Assembly: GCA_963828285.1 (NCBI GenBank)
Contig: CAWHEB010000002.1
Coordinates: 248,001 to 312,000, forward strand
Origin: DAIOEK01 sp963828285
GTDB taxonomy: Bacteria; Chloroflexota; Anaerolineae; Anaerolineales; Anaerolineaceae
Direction: 5' to 3'
Length of the DNA stretch: 64,000 nucleotides
Shown: piece by piece, positions 17,645-25,919 of the stretch
How the letters are laid out: each line of letters starts with the position of its first letter
Numbering within the stretch: position 1 is the stretch's first letter
Translations under genes and position numbers: made by a program
The notes under the pieces: model-generated
What the model saw: the letters and a program-made list of their open reading frames with translations, nothing else
The model's database searches: none
Told to the model about the DNA's origin: nothing

Positions 17645-17673
17645 AGTATATAGAATATATGTTCTATTGTCAA
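17645..17673 (-). promoter_or_regulatory. promoter with LexA-like operator in the spacer (mutasome cassette)
   Basis: Minus strand: TTGACA (17673-17668), 17-base spacer, TATACT (17650-17645), then six bases to the ATG. The spacer is almost exactly the palindrome TAGAATATATGTTCTA (17651-17666), a GAAC-N4-GTTC-type site with one mismatch. This is the SOS-box form of many Gram-positive-type LexA proteins. A repressor here would block both promoter boxes. LexA identity is an inference. Confidence 0.8.
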
Positions 17674-17941
17674 GTCTGTATAAGCCCCCCCTGCACCCAG
17701 CCGCTGGCGAGGGGAGGGTTGGGAGAGGTCGTGTAGTGGAGGGTCTGCAGCTCGTTGGCACCCGCGTGTGCCGAATTGATTTTCAGGTTCAATTCCATTC
17801 TGCGGATGGCCCCACCCTACCCTACCTTACACAAACCGTAAGGCACGATGTCCCCAAATGGCAAAAAGTAGCAATTTTGGGAGGAAAGAAAAGGCCAGGG
17901 CTGGCATGATCGAACCTGTTTGGATGGTAAAGAACAATGTA

Positions 17942-17957
17942 TAGAATACTTGTTCTA
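17942..17957. promoter_or_regulatory. LexA-like palindrome, second copy
   Basis: TAGAATACTTGTTCTA, same outer arms (TAGAA/TTCTA) and the same GAAT-N4-GTTC core as the site in the cassette promoter. No clear gene start is next to it. Confidence 0.6.
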
Positions 17958-18024
17958 GTATAAACGATATTCCAGCAATTGCAGCCTGTCACAAATGACA
18001 GGTTGCAAAGAATCCCGCGTTGTG

Positions 18025-18050
18025 TATACTTTATTAGAACACGTATTCTA
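18025..18050 (+). promoter_or_regulatory. LexA-like palindrome, third copy, next to a possible promoter
   Basis: TAGAACACGTATTCTA at 18035-18050. Just upstream is TTGCAA (18003-18008), 16-base spacer, TATACT (18025-18030), so the site would cover the transcription start of a rightward promoter. No short gene is recognised directly downstream. Confidence 0.5.
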
Positions 18051-18247
18051 ACACCCGACTGTCCTTTCGGTGGTCGATCCGCGCACAGTCCCAGCATAAA
18101 AAAAGCCATAAACTAGTTTCGGAATTAAAACAAATAACTAATGATTGCATTTTTTTCTCCAGCTCGCATTAATTTCCTGATTGTTATCAAATATTCGGAA
18201 TATTGTGATTATGATAAATTATTAGAAAAATCATGTCATTCTATAAG

Positions 18248-18274
18248 TTGAACTGATTGGTTCCACATTATAAT
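18248..18274 (+). promoter_or_regulatory. probable promoter of the membrane-protein gene
   Basis: TTGAAC (18248-18253), 15-base spacer, TATAAT (18269-18274), then six bases to ATG 18281 with no ribosome site between. This suggests a leaderless message. Confidence 0.5.
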
Positions 18275-18280
18275 CAGCCG

Positions 18281-20170
18281 ATGTTAACAGTTTTCTTTAT
18301 TCTCAAATTTATAGTTTTTCAGCTAATGTTCTTCTTCTGGATTTATCGGTTAGGATGCATAGCTAGTTATTGGTTTCCAGAACTGGATAAATTGGAAAAA
18401 CCGGTCATTGGTTTTATTCTAGGATTGGCTTTTTTTCAAATCCTCGCAACACCTGTGCTCGCTTTCCATCTCAGCTTCGATTTGATCTACTATCCTTTGT
18501 TGGTTTTTATCTTCCTTAGTATCGCAGTTTCATATTTTCTTCGAGCAAAAGAAATCAAAAATGACACTGATACAGTTCGAAAGGACAGATTTCTATCTTC
18601 ATTTAAGGGGTGGCATCACCGCAATACTTTCATCGCAATTGCCGTAACAATTGTACTTTTTCAGGCAATTATGAGTACATATTTACAGAATCCAAGCGGG
18701 GATGATGCGTATTATTTAAGTTCTGTATTAACAAATTATCATTCAACTAGCGTTTTGAAATTTGATCCTGCCTCTGGTATGGAAAACATACCTCCGCAAG
18801 GACAATATAGTTTTCAAAGTTGGGAAATGTTGCAAGGAGTTTTTTCAAGAGCACTTGGAGTACATCCAGCCGAGTTGGCGCATACGATCCTGCCCTTTGG
18901 TTTGATTTTGTTGTGCAACCTGGCTTTTTATATGTTTGCCAAAAGAGTATTACCAGAATCAATGGTGCCGGTGTTCATCATCTTTTTATCCATTGTTCAT
19001 CTATTCGCGGGATACTCAGTAGTTACACCAGGTATTTATCTGCTTGCGTGGATTTGGCAGGGAAAAGCACTCATTCTTTTATTCATCTTCCCTTGTCTTT
19101 ATGCGTTTACTAAAGATTACTTGGAACACAACGGCAATACAAGGTATCTTGTTTTATTAGTCATAATTTCAATTACTGCAATTTCTCTCAACCCAATAGC
19201 AGTCTATCTTGTTCCAATGTTAGTCTTCAGCATCTTACTTCCAGAATGTATCCGAAGAAAGCAAATACGTCCCATCATCAAAGCTGCTGTAATCTTGTTG
19301 CCTCTCGCCATCTATGCATATTTTATCCGCGATAGTTTAGCTGATTCTTATACATTCAACAATCTGAATTCACATAAAAATTTTTCAAGCTTTCGAGCGT
19401 TTAAATATGTTGTCGTGGAAGGGGGATACACTTACTTACTATATTTTGGTGCCCTGATCTATATGCTATTTAGAAAGAATGATTACTTAAAATCATTAAT
19501 TTTGTATTCCCCTCTTACTTTGTTCGTATTTGTATGGAATCCAATTTTTGCCCCCTATATAGCCAAATACGTTACAAGTTTTACAACTTACTGGAGGGTA
19601 TTTTGGTTGTTACCAATAGGCATCGGTATTAGCCTGATGGGTTGTTTGGCAATTGAAAACTTCCATTTTCCAAAACTGAAAATCATCACAGCACTATGTA
19701 TCGTAATATTGATCATCATCAATGGATCATGGATGTATCAAAGCAAGCATTCATTTTCAAATCCTGAAAATACTTACAAATTGGATGCGTCAGATATCCA
19801 AGTTGTTGGTGCATTACTGGTATACCCCGGCGTGAAGAATTCGGTTGTCCTCGCTCCTCTTTCGCTGGATCAGACCTTACGCCAGATCACCCCGGATTTT
19901 CGTCTTTTTTGAACTCGTACACATTATATGGAAGATTACTATCTCTCTCATGGTGAGAAAGATAAGTACAAAAGAATGTCAGGATTGATGTTGATGTATG
20001 ACCCCAAATACAAATCTTTTTCCGGGGGATTTGCACAGGAAGTTGCCTGGCAAAAGATCGATATTGTAATTATTCCTCGCAAGTTGCATTATTTGGCAGA
20101 AAATCTGGATCAATCCTCGTACATCAAGATCATAGCTACAAAAAAGTATTCCGTCTATAAAATTAAGTGA
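18281..20170 (+). CDS. large polytopic membrane protein, interrupted by one in-frame TGA
   Basis: About 630 residues with around a dozen membrane helices and an early outer loop NPSGDDAYYLSSV. Layout and the C-terminal soluble part are like DUF6077-type proteins and resemble GT-C-fold transferases; function unknown. The frame is cut by TGA at 19910-19912 (after TPDFRLF) but continues in the same frame through TRTHYMEDYYL to 20170, so a single substitution or nonsense mutation is the simplest reading. ATG 18281 is taken; the TTG extension to 18257 would cross the -10 box. AT-rich compared with both neighbours. Confidence 0.7.
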
Positions 20171-20265
20171 ACTGGATATCCGAAGTGGATGGCCGGATTA
20201 GTTTCATTTCCTACCAGTCGATGAAGCTGACTGGCTCGATGCCCCTTATTAAGGGAGGATCCCCC

Positions 20266-20292
20266 CTACCCCCCCTTACTAAGGGGGGGTAG
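20266..20292. repeat. long C/G inverted repeat
   Basis: CTA-C7-TT pairs with AA-G7-TAG over 12 bp around a three-base loop. A looser relative, CCCCTTATTAAGGG, lies at 20242-20255. It may act as a hairpin terminator without T-run, or be a dispersed intergenic repeat. Confidence 0.7.
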
Positions 20293-20337
20293 TGCTCGAG
20301 TATGAGAAAATTTAACGTAATCCATGATGTCTATCAC

Positions 20338-20366
20338 ATGACAACCTGCCGAAAATCATGTATCAT
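20338..20366 (+). promoter_or_regulatory. candidate promoter of the hydrogenase operon
   Basis: ATGACA (20338-20343), 17-base spacer, TATCAT (20361-20366), 40 bases before the first gene. Confidence 0.45.
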
Positions 20367-20405
20367 TCCCCCTTGGACTTATTCTTTTTCCTTCCGGGAG
20401 GGACA

Positions 20406-20891
20406 ATGGTATTCATCGCAATCGTTGTTCTGGCGCTCATCATCTGCGCCGGGATGGCAATCCGCAGCAGTCACCTGCTCATCTCTGCCATCTGGCTGGC
20501 CGGGTGTTCCGCCCTGACTGCCCTGTTGATCTATCTATTTGGTGCGCCAATCATTGCTGTTGTCGAATTAAGCGTGGGAGCCGGTCTTGTGACGGTTCTT
20601 TTCGTTTTCGCCATCAACATCACCGGCGAAGACGCCAGCATCACCCTGCCGTCCATCCCCCGGGCAGTCGCCTGGGTGCTGATGACCCTGGCTGTGGTTG
20701 CCCTCTCCTGGATGCTGCTGCCCAACCTGGGCACGCCTGGCGTCGGCACCGATCAGTCCTTCACCTATTACCTCTCCACCGGGCGTAAACTGGATTTCTA
20801 CCTGCAGTCCGCGTTCATCTTTGCCGGAGTGCTGGGTGTCCTCAGCCTGCTGACCGAAGATAAACCGCTGCACACGGAGGAACACGCATGA
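20406..20891 (+). CDS. NuoJ/DUF4040-like membrane subunit of group 4 hydrogenase
   Basis: 161 residues, about five helices. The segment GAPIIAVVELSVGAGLVTVLFVFAIN resembles the DUF4040/MbhD-like stretch that corresponds to NuoJ in complex I. ATG 20406 is preferred because GGGAGGG precedes it; an upstream ATG at 20358 overlaps the promoter. First gene of the operon; overlaps the next by four bases. Confidence 0.75.
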   Translation: MVFIAIVVLALIICAGMAIRSSHLLISAIWLAGCSALTALLIYLFGAPIIAVVELSVGAGLVTVLFVFAINITGEDASITLPSIPRAVAWVLMTLAVVALSWMLLPNLGTPGVGTDQSFTYYLSTGRKLDFYLQSAFIFAGVLGVLSLLTEDKPLHTEEHA

Positions 20892-21199
20892 CACTCTCTC
20901 CCATTTCCATCGGTCTGGTCGGGGTGATTGGTCTGGTGGGCGTCGGCATCTACGGATTGCTGATCACCCGCAACCTGATCAAAGTGGTGGTCGCCTTGCA
21001 GATCCTCGTCAAGGGGATACTGGTCGCCTTCATCATCGCCGGCAACCTGCAGGCAAAGGTCAATCTCAGCCAGAGTATGGCACTCACCATCCTGGTAGCC
21101 GATACCATCGTGGCGGTCATCGCCCTGGCCATCGCAGTTCAGGTCCGCAAGGCGTTCGGCAGCCTGGATCTCAAAGATCTAACAACCTTGAGGAGATAA
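20888..21199 (+). CDS. NuoK/MrpC-like subunit
   Basis: 103 residues, three helices, family-typical length. Conserved pattern GIYGLLITRNLIKVVVALQIL and ALTILVADTIVAVIALAIAVQV as in MnhC/NuoK. Part of the ion-translocating arm. ATGA overlap with the previous gene. Confidence 0.85.
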   Translation: MTLSPISIGLVGVIGLVGVGIYGLLITRNLIKVVVALQILVKGILVAFIIAGNLQAKVNLSQSMALTILVADTIVAVIALAIAVQVRKAFGSLDLKDLTTLRR

Positions 21200-21203
21200 C
21201 ACG

Positions 21204-22949
21204 ATGCCTTCATGGACAATTCTCCTTCCAATCGCCATCCCCTGGGTGGGCGCGGCGGTGGTCTGGCTGCTCGGTGACGAAAACCGCAAAGCGCTGAACA
21301 TCACCGCTGTCTTATTCTCCGCGCTGGCCGGGATCGCCTCGCTGGCACTCATTCCCCTGGCAAGCAGCACCTCCACCATACACTATCCGATGGGGACCAC
21401 GTTTGAGGATTTCACCCTCGTCCCCGATGGTCTGGGAGTGATGCTATCCTGCATCGCCACCATCATCGGATCGCTGGCGGTGGTTTTCTCGATCGACTAC
21501 ATGAAAGAAGAAAGCCAGCTCGCCCGCTACTATGCCTTCATTCTGCTCTTCATCGGCGGCATGACCGGGCTGGTGCTGACCGGTAACCTGTTCTTCCTCT
21601 TCCTCTTCTGGGAAGTGACCGCGCTGTGCTCTTACGCGCTCATCTCCTTCCATAATGACGATCCCAAGGCAGTTGCCGGCGGTATGAAAGCGCTCATCAT
21701 GACCCAGGTCGGCGGCGCCGGTCTGCTGGTTGGTGCGCTGGTCATCTTCGTCACCTCCGGAAGCCTGGACATCAACAACTTCCTCTCCATCGCGGGCAAG
21801 TATCCGGTGGCGATATTAGCCATCCCCGCCTTTGGGTTCCTGATCGCCGCGGCCGCAAAATCCGCGCAGTTCCCCTTCCAGACCTGGCTGCCCGACGCGA
21901 TGGAAGCGCCGACCCCCATCAGCGCGCTCATCCACGCGGCCACCATGGTCAACGCGGGCGTGTACATTCTGGCCCGCTTCTACCCGGCTTTCTCGGCAGT
22001 CCCCTACTGGAAACTGGCTGTCTTGATCGTGGGAGTGGTCACCGCGCTGCTGGCTGCCTTTATGGCACTGGTGGCGACGGACATCAAACGCGTGCTGGCA
22101 TACTCCACGGTCAGCCAATTGGGATATATGGTCTTCGCCATTGGCGCCGGATCGGTGTACGCATCCCAGTTCCATCTGCTCAGTCACGCCATTTTCAAGG
22201 CGCTGCTCTTCCTGTGCGCCGGTGCGATCATCCACGGCGTTGGTACCCGCGATATGACCCTGATGGGCGGCCTGGGGAAGAAGATCCCGGTGATCCGCAC
22301 CCTGTTCATCATCGGCGGACTTGCCCTGGTGGGAATCCCTGTGCTGAACGGCTTCTGGTCGAAGGAACTGATCCTCGAAGCAGGGTTGGAATCCGCGCCG
22401 ATCTTCACCTGGTTGATGTACTTCGGCGCCGGTTTGACCGCGCTCTACACCACCCGCTGCATCTGGATGGTTTTCTACGGCGAGGAGCGCAGTGAACTGC
22501 ACGCGCACGATGCCGGAACCGCCATGCGGGTCGCGCTCTTTCCGCTGGCTGTGGGCACGCTCATCAGTTGGCTGATCGCCGGTCCGATTGCATCCCTGTT
22601 CGCGAAAACCCTGCCCTTCCACGAGATCCATGTGCTCCCCACCGGAGAGATCTTGCGGGAAGTGGTCACCGCTCCGGCGACCTATGCCGCCCTGCTGGTG
22701 ATCGCGCTGGGCATCTCGCTCTGGTTCATCCGCGAACGGCTGGTCGGACTCACCGACGCGTTCAGTTTCATCTCGTCCGCTGCGGAAAATAGCTTCGGCT
22801 TCGAGAAGATCAACGGCTGGATCTACTCCGGCACGCAATACATCTCTGAGAAATTGAGAGGCATCCAGACCGGTTTGGTGAGTTGGAACATCGTCGGGAT
22901 CATTGCTGGCTTGCTCATCATCCTGGCAGTCCTGGTTTGGAGAGCATAA
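21204..22949 (+). CDS. NuoL/MrpA-like ion-pumping subunit
   Basis: 581 residues, about fourteen helices, slightly shorter than NuoL of complex I. Carries the antiporter-family signature: FWEVTALCSYALISF with the conserved Glu, PFQTWLPDAMEAPTPISALIHAATMVNAG, and LAYSTVSQLGYM. Ends with membrane helices rather than the long NuoL lateral helix. GAGGAG precedes ATG 21204. Couples electron flow to H+ or Na+ transport; which ion is not visible. Confidence 0.92.
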   Translation: MPSWTILLPIAIPWVGAAVVWLLGDENRKALNITAVLFSALAGIASLALIPLASSTSTIHYPMGTTFEDFTLVPDGLGVMLSCIATIIGSLAVVFSIDYMKEESQLARYYAFILLFIGGMTGLVLTGNLFFLFLFWEVTALCSYALISFHNDDPKAVAGGMKALIMTQVGGAGLLVGALVIFVTSGSLDINNFLSIAGKYPVAILAIPAFGFLIAAAAKSAQFPFQTWLPDAMEAPTPISALIHAATMVNAGVYILARFYPAFSAVPYWKLAVLIVGVVTALLAAFMALVATDIKRVLAYSTVSQLGYMVFAIGAGSVYASQFHLLSHAIFKALLFLCAGAIIHGVGTRDMTLMGGLGKKIPVIRTLFIIGGLALVGIPVLNGFWSKELILEAGLESAPIFTWLMYFGAGLTALYTTRCIWMVFYGEERSELHAHDAGTAMRVALFPLAVGTLISWLIAGPIASLFAKTLPFHEIHVLPTGEILREVVTAPATYAALLVIALGISLWFIRERLVGLTDAFSFISSAAENSFGFEKINGWIYSGTQYISEKLRGIQTGLVSWNIVGIIAGLLIILAVLVWRA

Positions 22950-22950
22950 C

Positions 22951-24463
22951 ATGGCAAACACAACATTCCTCTGGCTCATCCTTATTCCGCTGCTGTCCGC
23001 GCCGATCGTGTATCTGGCAGGACGCCTGGCTTACAAGTGGAACCTGTTCAACGGGAAGACCAATCTGGCTCCCTGGCTGACCATCCTCGCATTTGCCGCC
23101 TGTATCATTCCCTTGCGGACGATGATCCCTGTGATCAAAGCTGAAGGGCTGGTGATCTATCAGGACGTGATCATTCTGCGTTTTGATGCGCTCAGTCTGC
23201 TCGTCAGCGGATTGACCCTTCTGCTGGGATTCATCTGCACGGTCTTTTCGGTCAGATATCTGAAGAAAGACGCCGGTCAGGAGAAATATTACGCGCTGTT
23301 CCTGATCATGGTGGCATCGATCATCGGCTTATCCGCCGCGGGCGATCTGTTCAATCTGTGGGTCTGGTTCGAATTGATGGCCATCTCCACCTACACGCTG
23401 GTTTCCTTCTATCGCAACCAACCCGGCGCGCTGGAAGCAGGCGTGAAGTACCTGATCCAGTCCGCCATCGGATCCGCGTTCGTGCTGTTGGGCATCGCTC
23501 TGGTATTTGCCCAGACCGGGAATTTGGATTTGACCTCGCTTGCCATCCCGGGATTTGCCTCTCCGGGTTTGATCGCGGCAGGAGCATTCTTCATCATCGG
23601 ATTCGGCGTCAAGGCAGCATTCTTTCCGCTGCACACCTGGCTGCCGGACGCACATTCGCAGGCACCCAGCGGCATCAGCGCCATGCTTTCCGGCGTGGTG
23701 ATCGAAGCCGGTCTGATCGCCCTGCTCCGCGTGCTGACTGCCCTATACTGGGTGACCACCGCCTGGGGTCCCATTTTATTGGGACTTGGCGTGCGTGAAT
23801 ATGTTCGTCGGTAACCTGATGGCGCTGCGCCAACAGGAGATCAAACGGCTGCTGGCATACTCATCCATTGCTCATGTGGGCTACATGCTGATCGGTTTGG
23901 GCAGCATGTTCACCTTTGGCGCGTGGATCGGTGGAGCCGGAGCCTTCTTCCATCTGCTGACACACGGACTGATGAAGAGCCTCGCCTTCCTGTCCGCTGG
24001 GGCATTGCTGTACGCCATGGTCCTGGAGAATGGTCAGCACCGTCCGCTCACCCGGGACGATCTGGCAGGTGCCAGCAAGAAATATCCGATGGAGACGCTG
24101 GCGTTCAGTATCGCAGTCCTCGCTCTGGGCGGTTTGCCGCTGATGGCTGGTTTCGTCTCGAAATGGCAGATCTTCGTCGCCGGCATGGTCACCATGAACA
24201 CCTGGATGATCGTGATCGTTGTCCTGCTGGCGCTCAACAGCGTGTTATCGCTGGGATACTACGCTCCGCTGGTCAATGCGATGTACCGCAAAGACGCCGG
24301 TGAAGTTGCCGAAGCCGGAAAATCCCCGGATGCCATGATGCAGGTTGCGCTGGTCGTGCTGGCTGCATTCATCATCGTGATCGGACTATATCCGCCTGCC
24401 ATTGAGTGGGTCAGCAAACTCGCCGGGCAGGTGATGTTCCTTGAATTAGGTTTGGGAAGTTAG
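22951..24463 (+). CDS. NuoN/MrpD-like ion-pumping subunit, one frameshift
   Basis: About 503 residues when repaired. Two frames join at GLGV/NMFVGNLMAL: one extra base near 23790-23796 (GTGCGTG where GTGGTG is expected) breaks the frame. The total span is 3n+1, consistent with a single insertion. Antiporter signatures: FELMAISTYTLVSF, PLHTWLPDAHSQAPSGISAMLSG and LLAYSSIAHVGYM. GGAGAG precedes ATG 22951, one base after the previous stop. The complex needs this subunit, so an indel in the sequence is likelier than a dead gene. Confidence 0.88.
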
Positions 24464-24470
24464 GAGAACC

Positions 24471-24782
24471 ATGCAAATATTATTATCACCTCCGATCGCA
24501 TTTCTCTTGTACATCCCGTTGATCCTGATCCTGAGCGGAATCGGCAAGCGTATGGCTGGCAATACCAATCCGTCGGATCAAAAACGAACCCTCTACGGCA
24601 GTGGAGAAGTGGCTCCCACTTCCTTCACCGCGCCGGGATACCGTCCGTTCTTCCTGGTGGCACTCTTCTTTGCCATCCTGCATCTGGGGATTTTGGTCCT
24701 GGGTGCCGGCACATTGAACATTCCCGAAGCGATTTTCCTGGGTGGGATCATCCTGGCTTTGGTCGCGTTGATCCTGGGGTAA
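24471..24782 (+). CDS. NuoA-like subunit
   Basis: 103 residues, three helices. LYGSGE and GYRPFFLVALFFAILHLGIL match the NuoA pattern (YECG, R-F-LVALLFVIFDVE) with the acidic pair lost. NuoA-like subunits are found in complex I and in the more Nuo-like hydrogenases. AGGAG before ATG 24471. Confidence 0.75.
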   Translation: MQILLSPPIAFLLYIPLILILSGIGKRMAGNTNPSDQKRTLYGSGEVAPTSFTAPGYRPFFLVALFFAILHLGILVLGAGTLNIPEAIFLGGIILALVALILG

Positions 24783-24806
24783 CCGTCCTTAACGGTAGGA
24801 GAGAAA

Positions 24807-25364
24807 ATGTCAAATATTGTAATGGATACATACGATAATATCCTGACCGGGATCAAGACCTGGGCGCGGATCAATTCTCCCTGGGCGATCCACTTCAACA
24901 GCGGATCATGCAATGGGTGCGATATCGAGATCCTGGCCACGCTAACTCCGCGGTACGATCTGGAGCGGTTGGGCATCAAACTGCAGGGCAGTCCGCGGCA
25001 CGCTGATGTTCTGATCGTGACCGGACCGGTGACACTGCAGGCAAAAGACCGTCTCAAACTGGTTTACGAACAGATGCCGGAGCCGAAATTTGTGGTGGCT
25101 GTGGGCGCCTGCGGACTTTCCGGCGGCGCGTTTCAAGGCTGCTACAATGTGGTTGGCCGCATCGAAGATGTGATCCCGGTGGATGCATATATTCCCGGGT
25201 GCCCACCCAGACCCGAAGCGATCATCTACGGTGTGGCGCAGTTGCTTGAGTCATTGAAGCCGGGCAGGAAGCCCGGTCCATCCAAACCGGTCACATTCAC
25301 TGAAGAAGAAGCCAGACAGATGTTTGAACAGCAGGCTCATGCAGATCAGCCGGTGGAGGAATGA
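24807..25364 (+). CDS. [NiFe] hydrogenase small subunit, NuoB-like
   Basis: 185 residues. Proximal [4Fe-4S] cluster ligands Cys35-x2-Cys38, Cys102 (VGACG) and Cys132 (PGCPPRP). The CxxC spacing is the hydrogenase form; complex I NuoB has adjacent cysteines. The C-terminus (from about 150) is a charged tail. GGAGAG precedes ATG 24807; overlaps no gene upstream and leads into NuoC. Confidence 0.93.
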   Translation: MSNIVMDTYDNILTGIKTWARINSPWAIHFNSGSCNGCDIEILATLTPRYDLERLGIKLQGSPRHADVLIVTGPVTLQAKDRLKLVYEQMPEPKFVVAVGACGLSGGAFQGCYNVVGRIEDVIPVDAYIPGCPPRPEAIIYGVAQLLESLKPGRKPGPSKPVTFTEEEARQMFEQQAHADQPVEE

Positions 25365-25366
25365 TC

Positions 25367-25918
25367 ATGGAACGTGAAATTCTCATTGAAAAAGCAAAAG
25401 AGATCCTCTCAACGATCTCTACCGACACATCCACACCTGAAGCCAATCGCCTGGATGTGATCATTCCGCCCGAAAAACTGCTGGAAGCTGTGACTGCGAT
25501 CAAGAGCAGTCACTGGGGATATCTGGCAGCGATCACCGGGTTGGACCACGCTCCATCCGCGTTGAACGCGAACGAGGAAAAGGAATGGAACCGGACCGGT
25601 GAAGATTATCAGGAAAGCACGACCGGTCTGGCATACGCCGGATCCCTCGAAGCGTTGTATCACTTCTGCAACATGGATGTGGTGCTCACGCTGCGGGTAC
25701 AACTTCCACACAGCGGAGCATCTGTCCCCGCGATCGATAAACTGCTCCCTTCCGCTTCGTTGTTTGAACGTGAGTTGAAGGAAATGTTTGGCATCAATAT
25801 CGTTGGCGCCACCAATCAGGATCATCTTCTGTTACCGGATGATTGGCCGGCGAATGTTTATCCGCTGCGCAAAGAATTTACCGGTTTGGGTTCATCCACG
25901 GAAGAGAAAGGCGAATAA
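25367..25918 (+). CDS. NuoC-like 30-kDa subunit
   Basis: 183 residues. C-terminal signature LLPSASLFERELKEMFGI and DWPANVYPLRKEF is that of the 30-kDa subunit. ATG 25367 lies seven bases from GGAGG; an ATG six bases earlier overlaps the previous stop but is too close to the ribosome site. Positions the large subunit on the small subunit; no cofactor. Confidence 0.9.
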   Translation: MEREILIEKAKEILSTISTDTSTPEANRLDVIIPPEKLLEAVTAIKSSHWGYLAAITGLDHAPSALNANEEKEWNRTGEDYQESTTGLAYAGSLEALYHFCNMDVVLTLRVQLPHSGASVPAIDKLLPSASLFERELKEMFGINIVGATNQDHLLLPDDWPANVYPLRKEFTGLGSSTEEKGE

Positions 25919-25919
25919 G

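Larger units (their letters stand above)
17674..18245. other. gene-poor stretch upstream of the mutasome cassette
   Basis: About 570 bases without a credible gene. It holds two further LexA-like palindromes, a GC-rich patch with CCCACCCTACCCTACC-type runs near 17810-17826 and an AT-rich right end. A 95-codon minus frame (17822-18109) has no recognisable features and covers both palindromes, so it is not called. It may be the remains of a lost SOS gene. Confidence 0.55.

Noticed and set aside
17822..18109. 95-codon minus-strand frame
   Set aside because: No recognisable features; it covers two regulatory palindromes and lacks a ribosome site.
19910..19912. Selenocysteine codon in the membrane protein
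   Set aside because: No stable hairpin right after the TGA (only a four-bp stem about 30 bases on) and the family tail suggests a non-Cys residue.
20242..20292. CRISPR or tandem repeat
   Set aside because: Only one strong hairpin and one weak relative; no repeat-spacer pattern.
21816..22979. 387-codon minus frame opposite the NuoL-like gene
   Set aside because: Low-complexity, polar shadow of a GC-rich membrane-protein gene; the plus strand has strong homology and ribosome site.
23780..23800. Programmed frameshift in the NuoN-like gene
   Set aside because: No slippery run at the junction, and the same +1 change occurs in unrelated genes.
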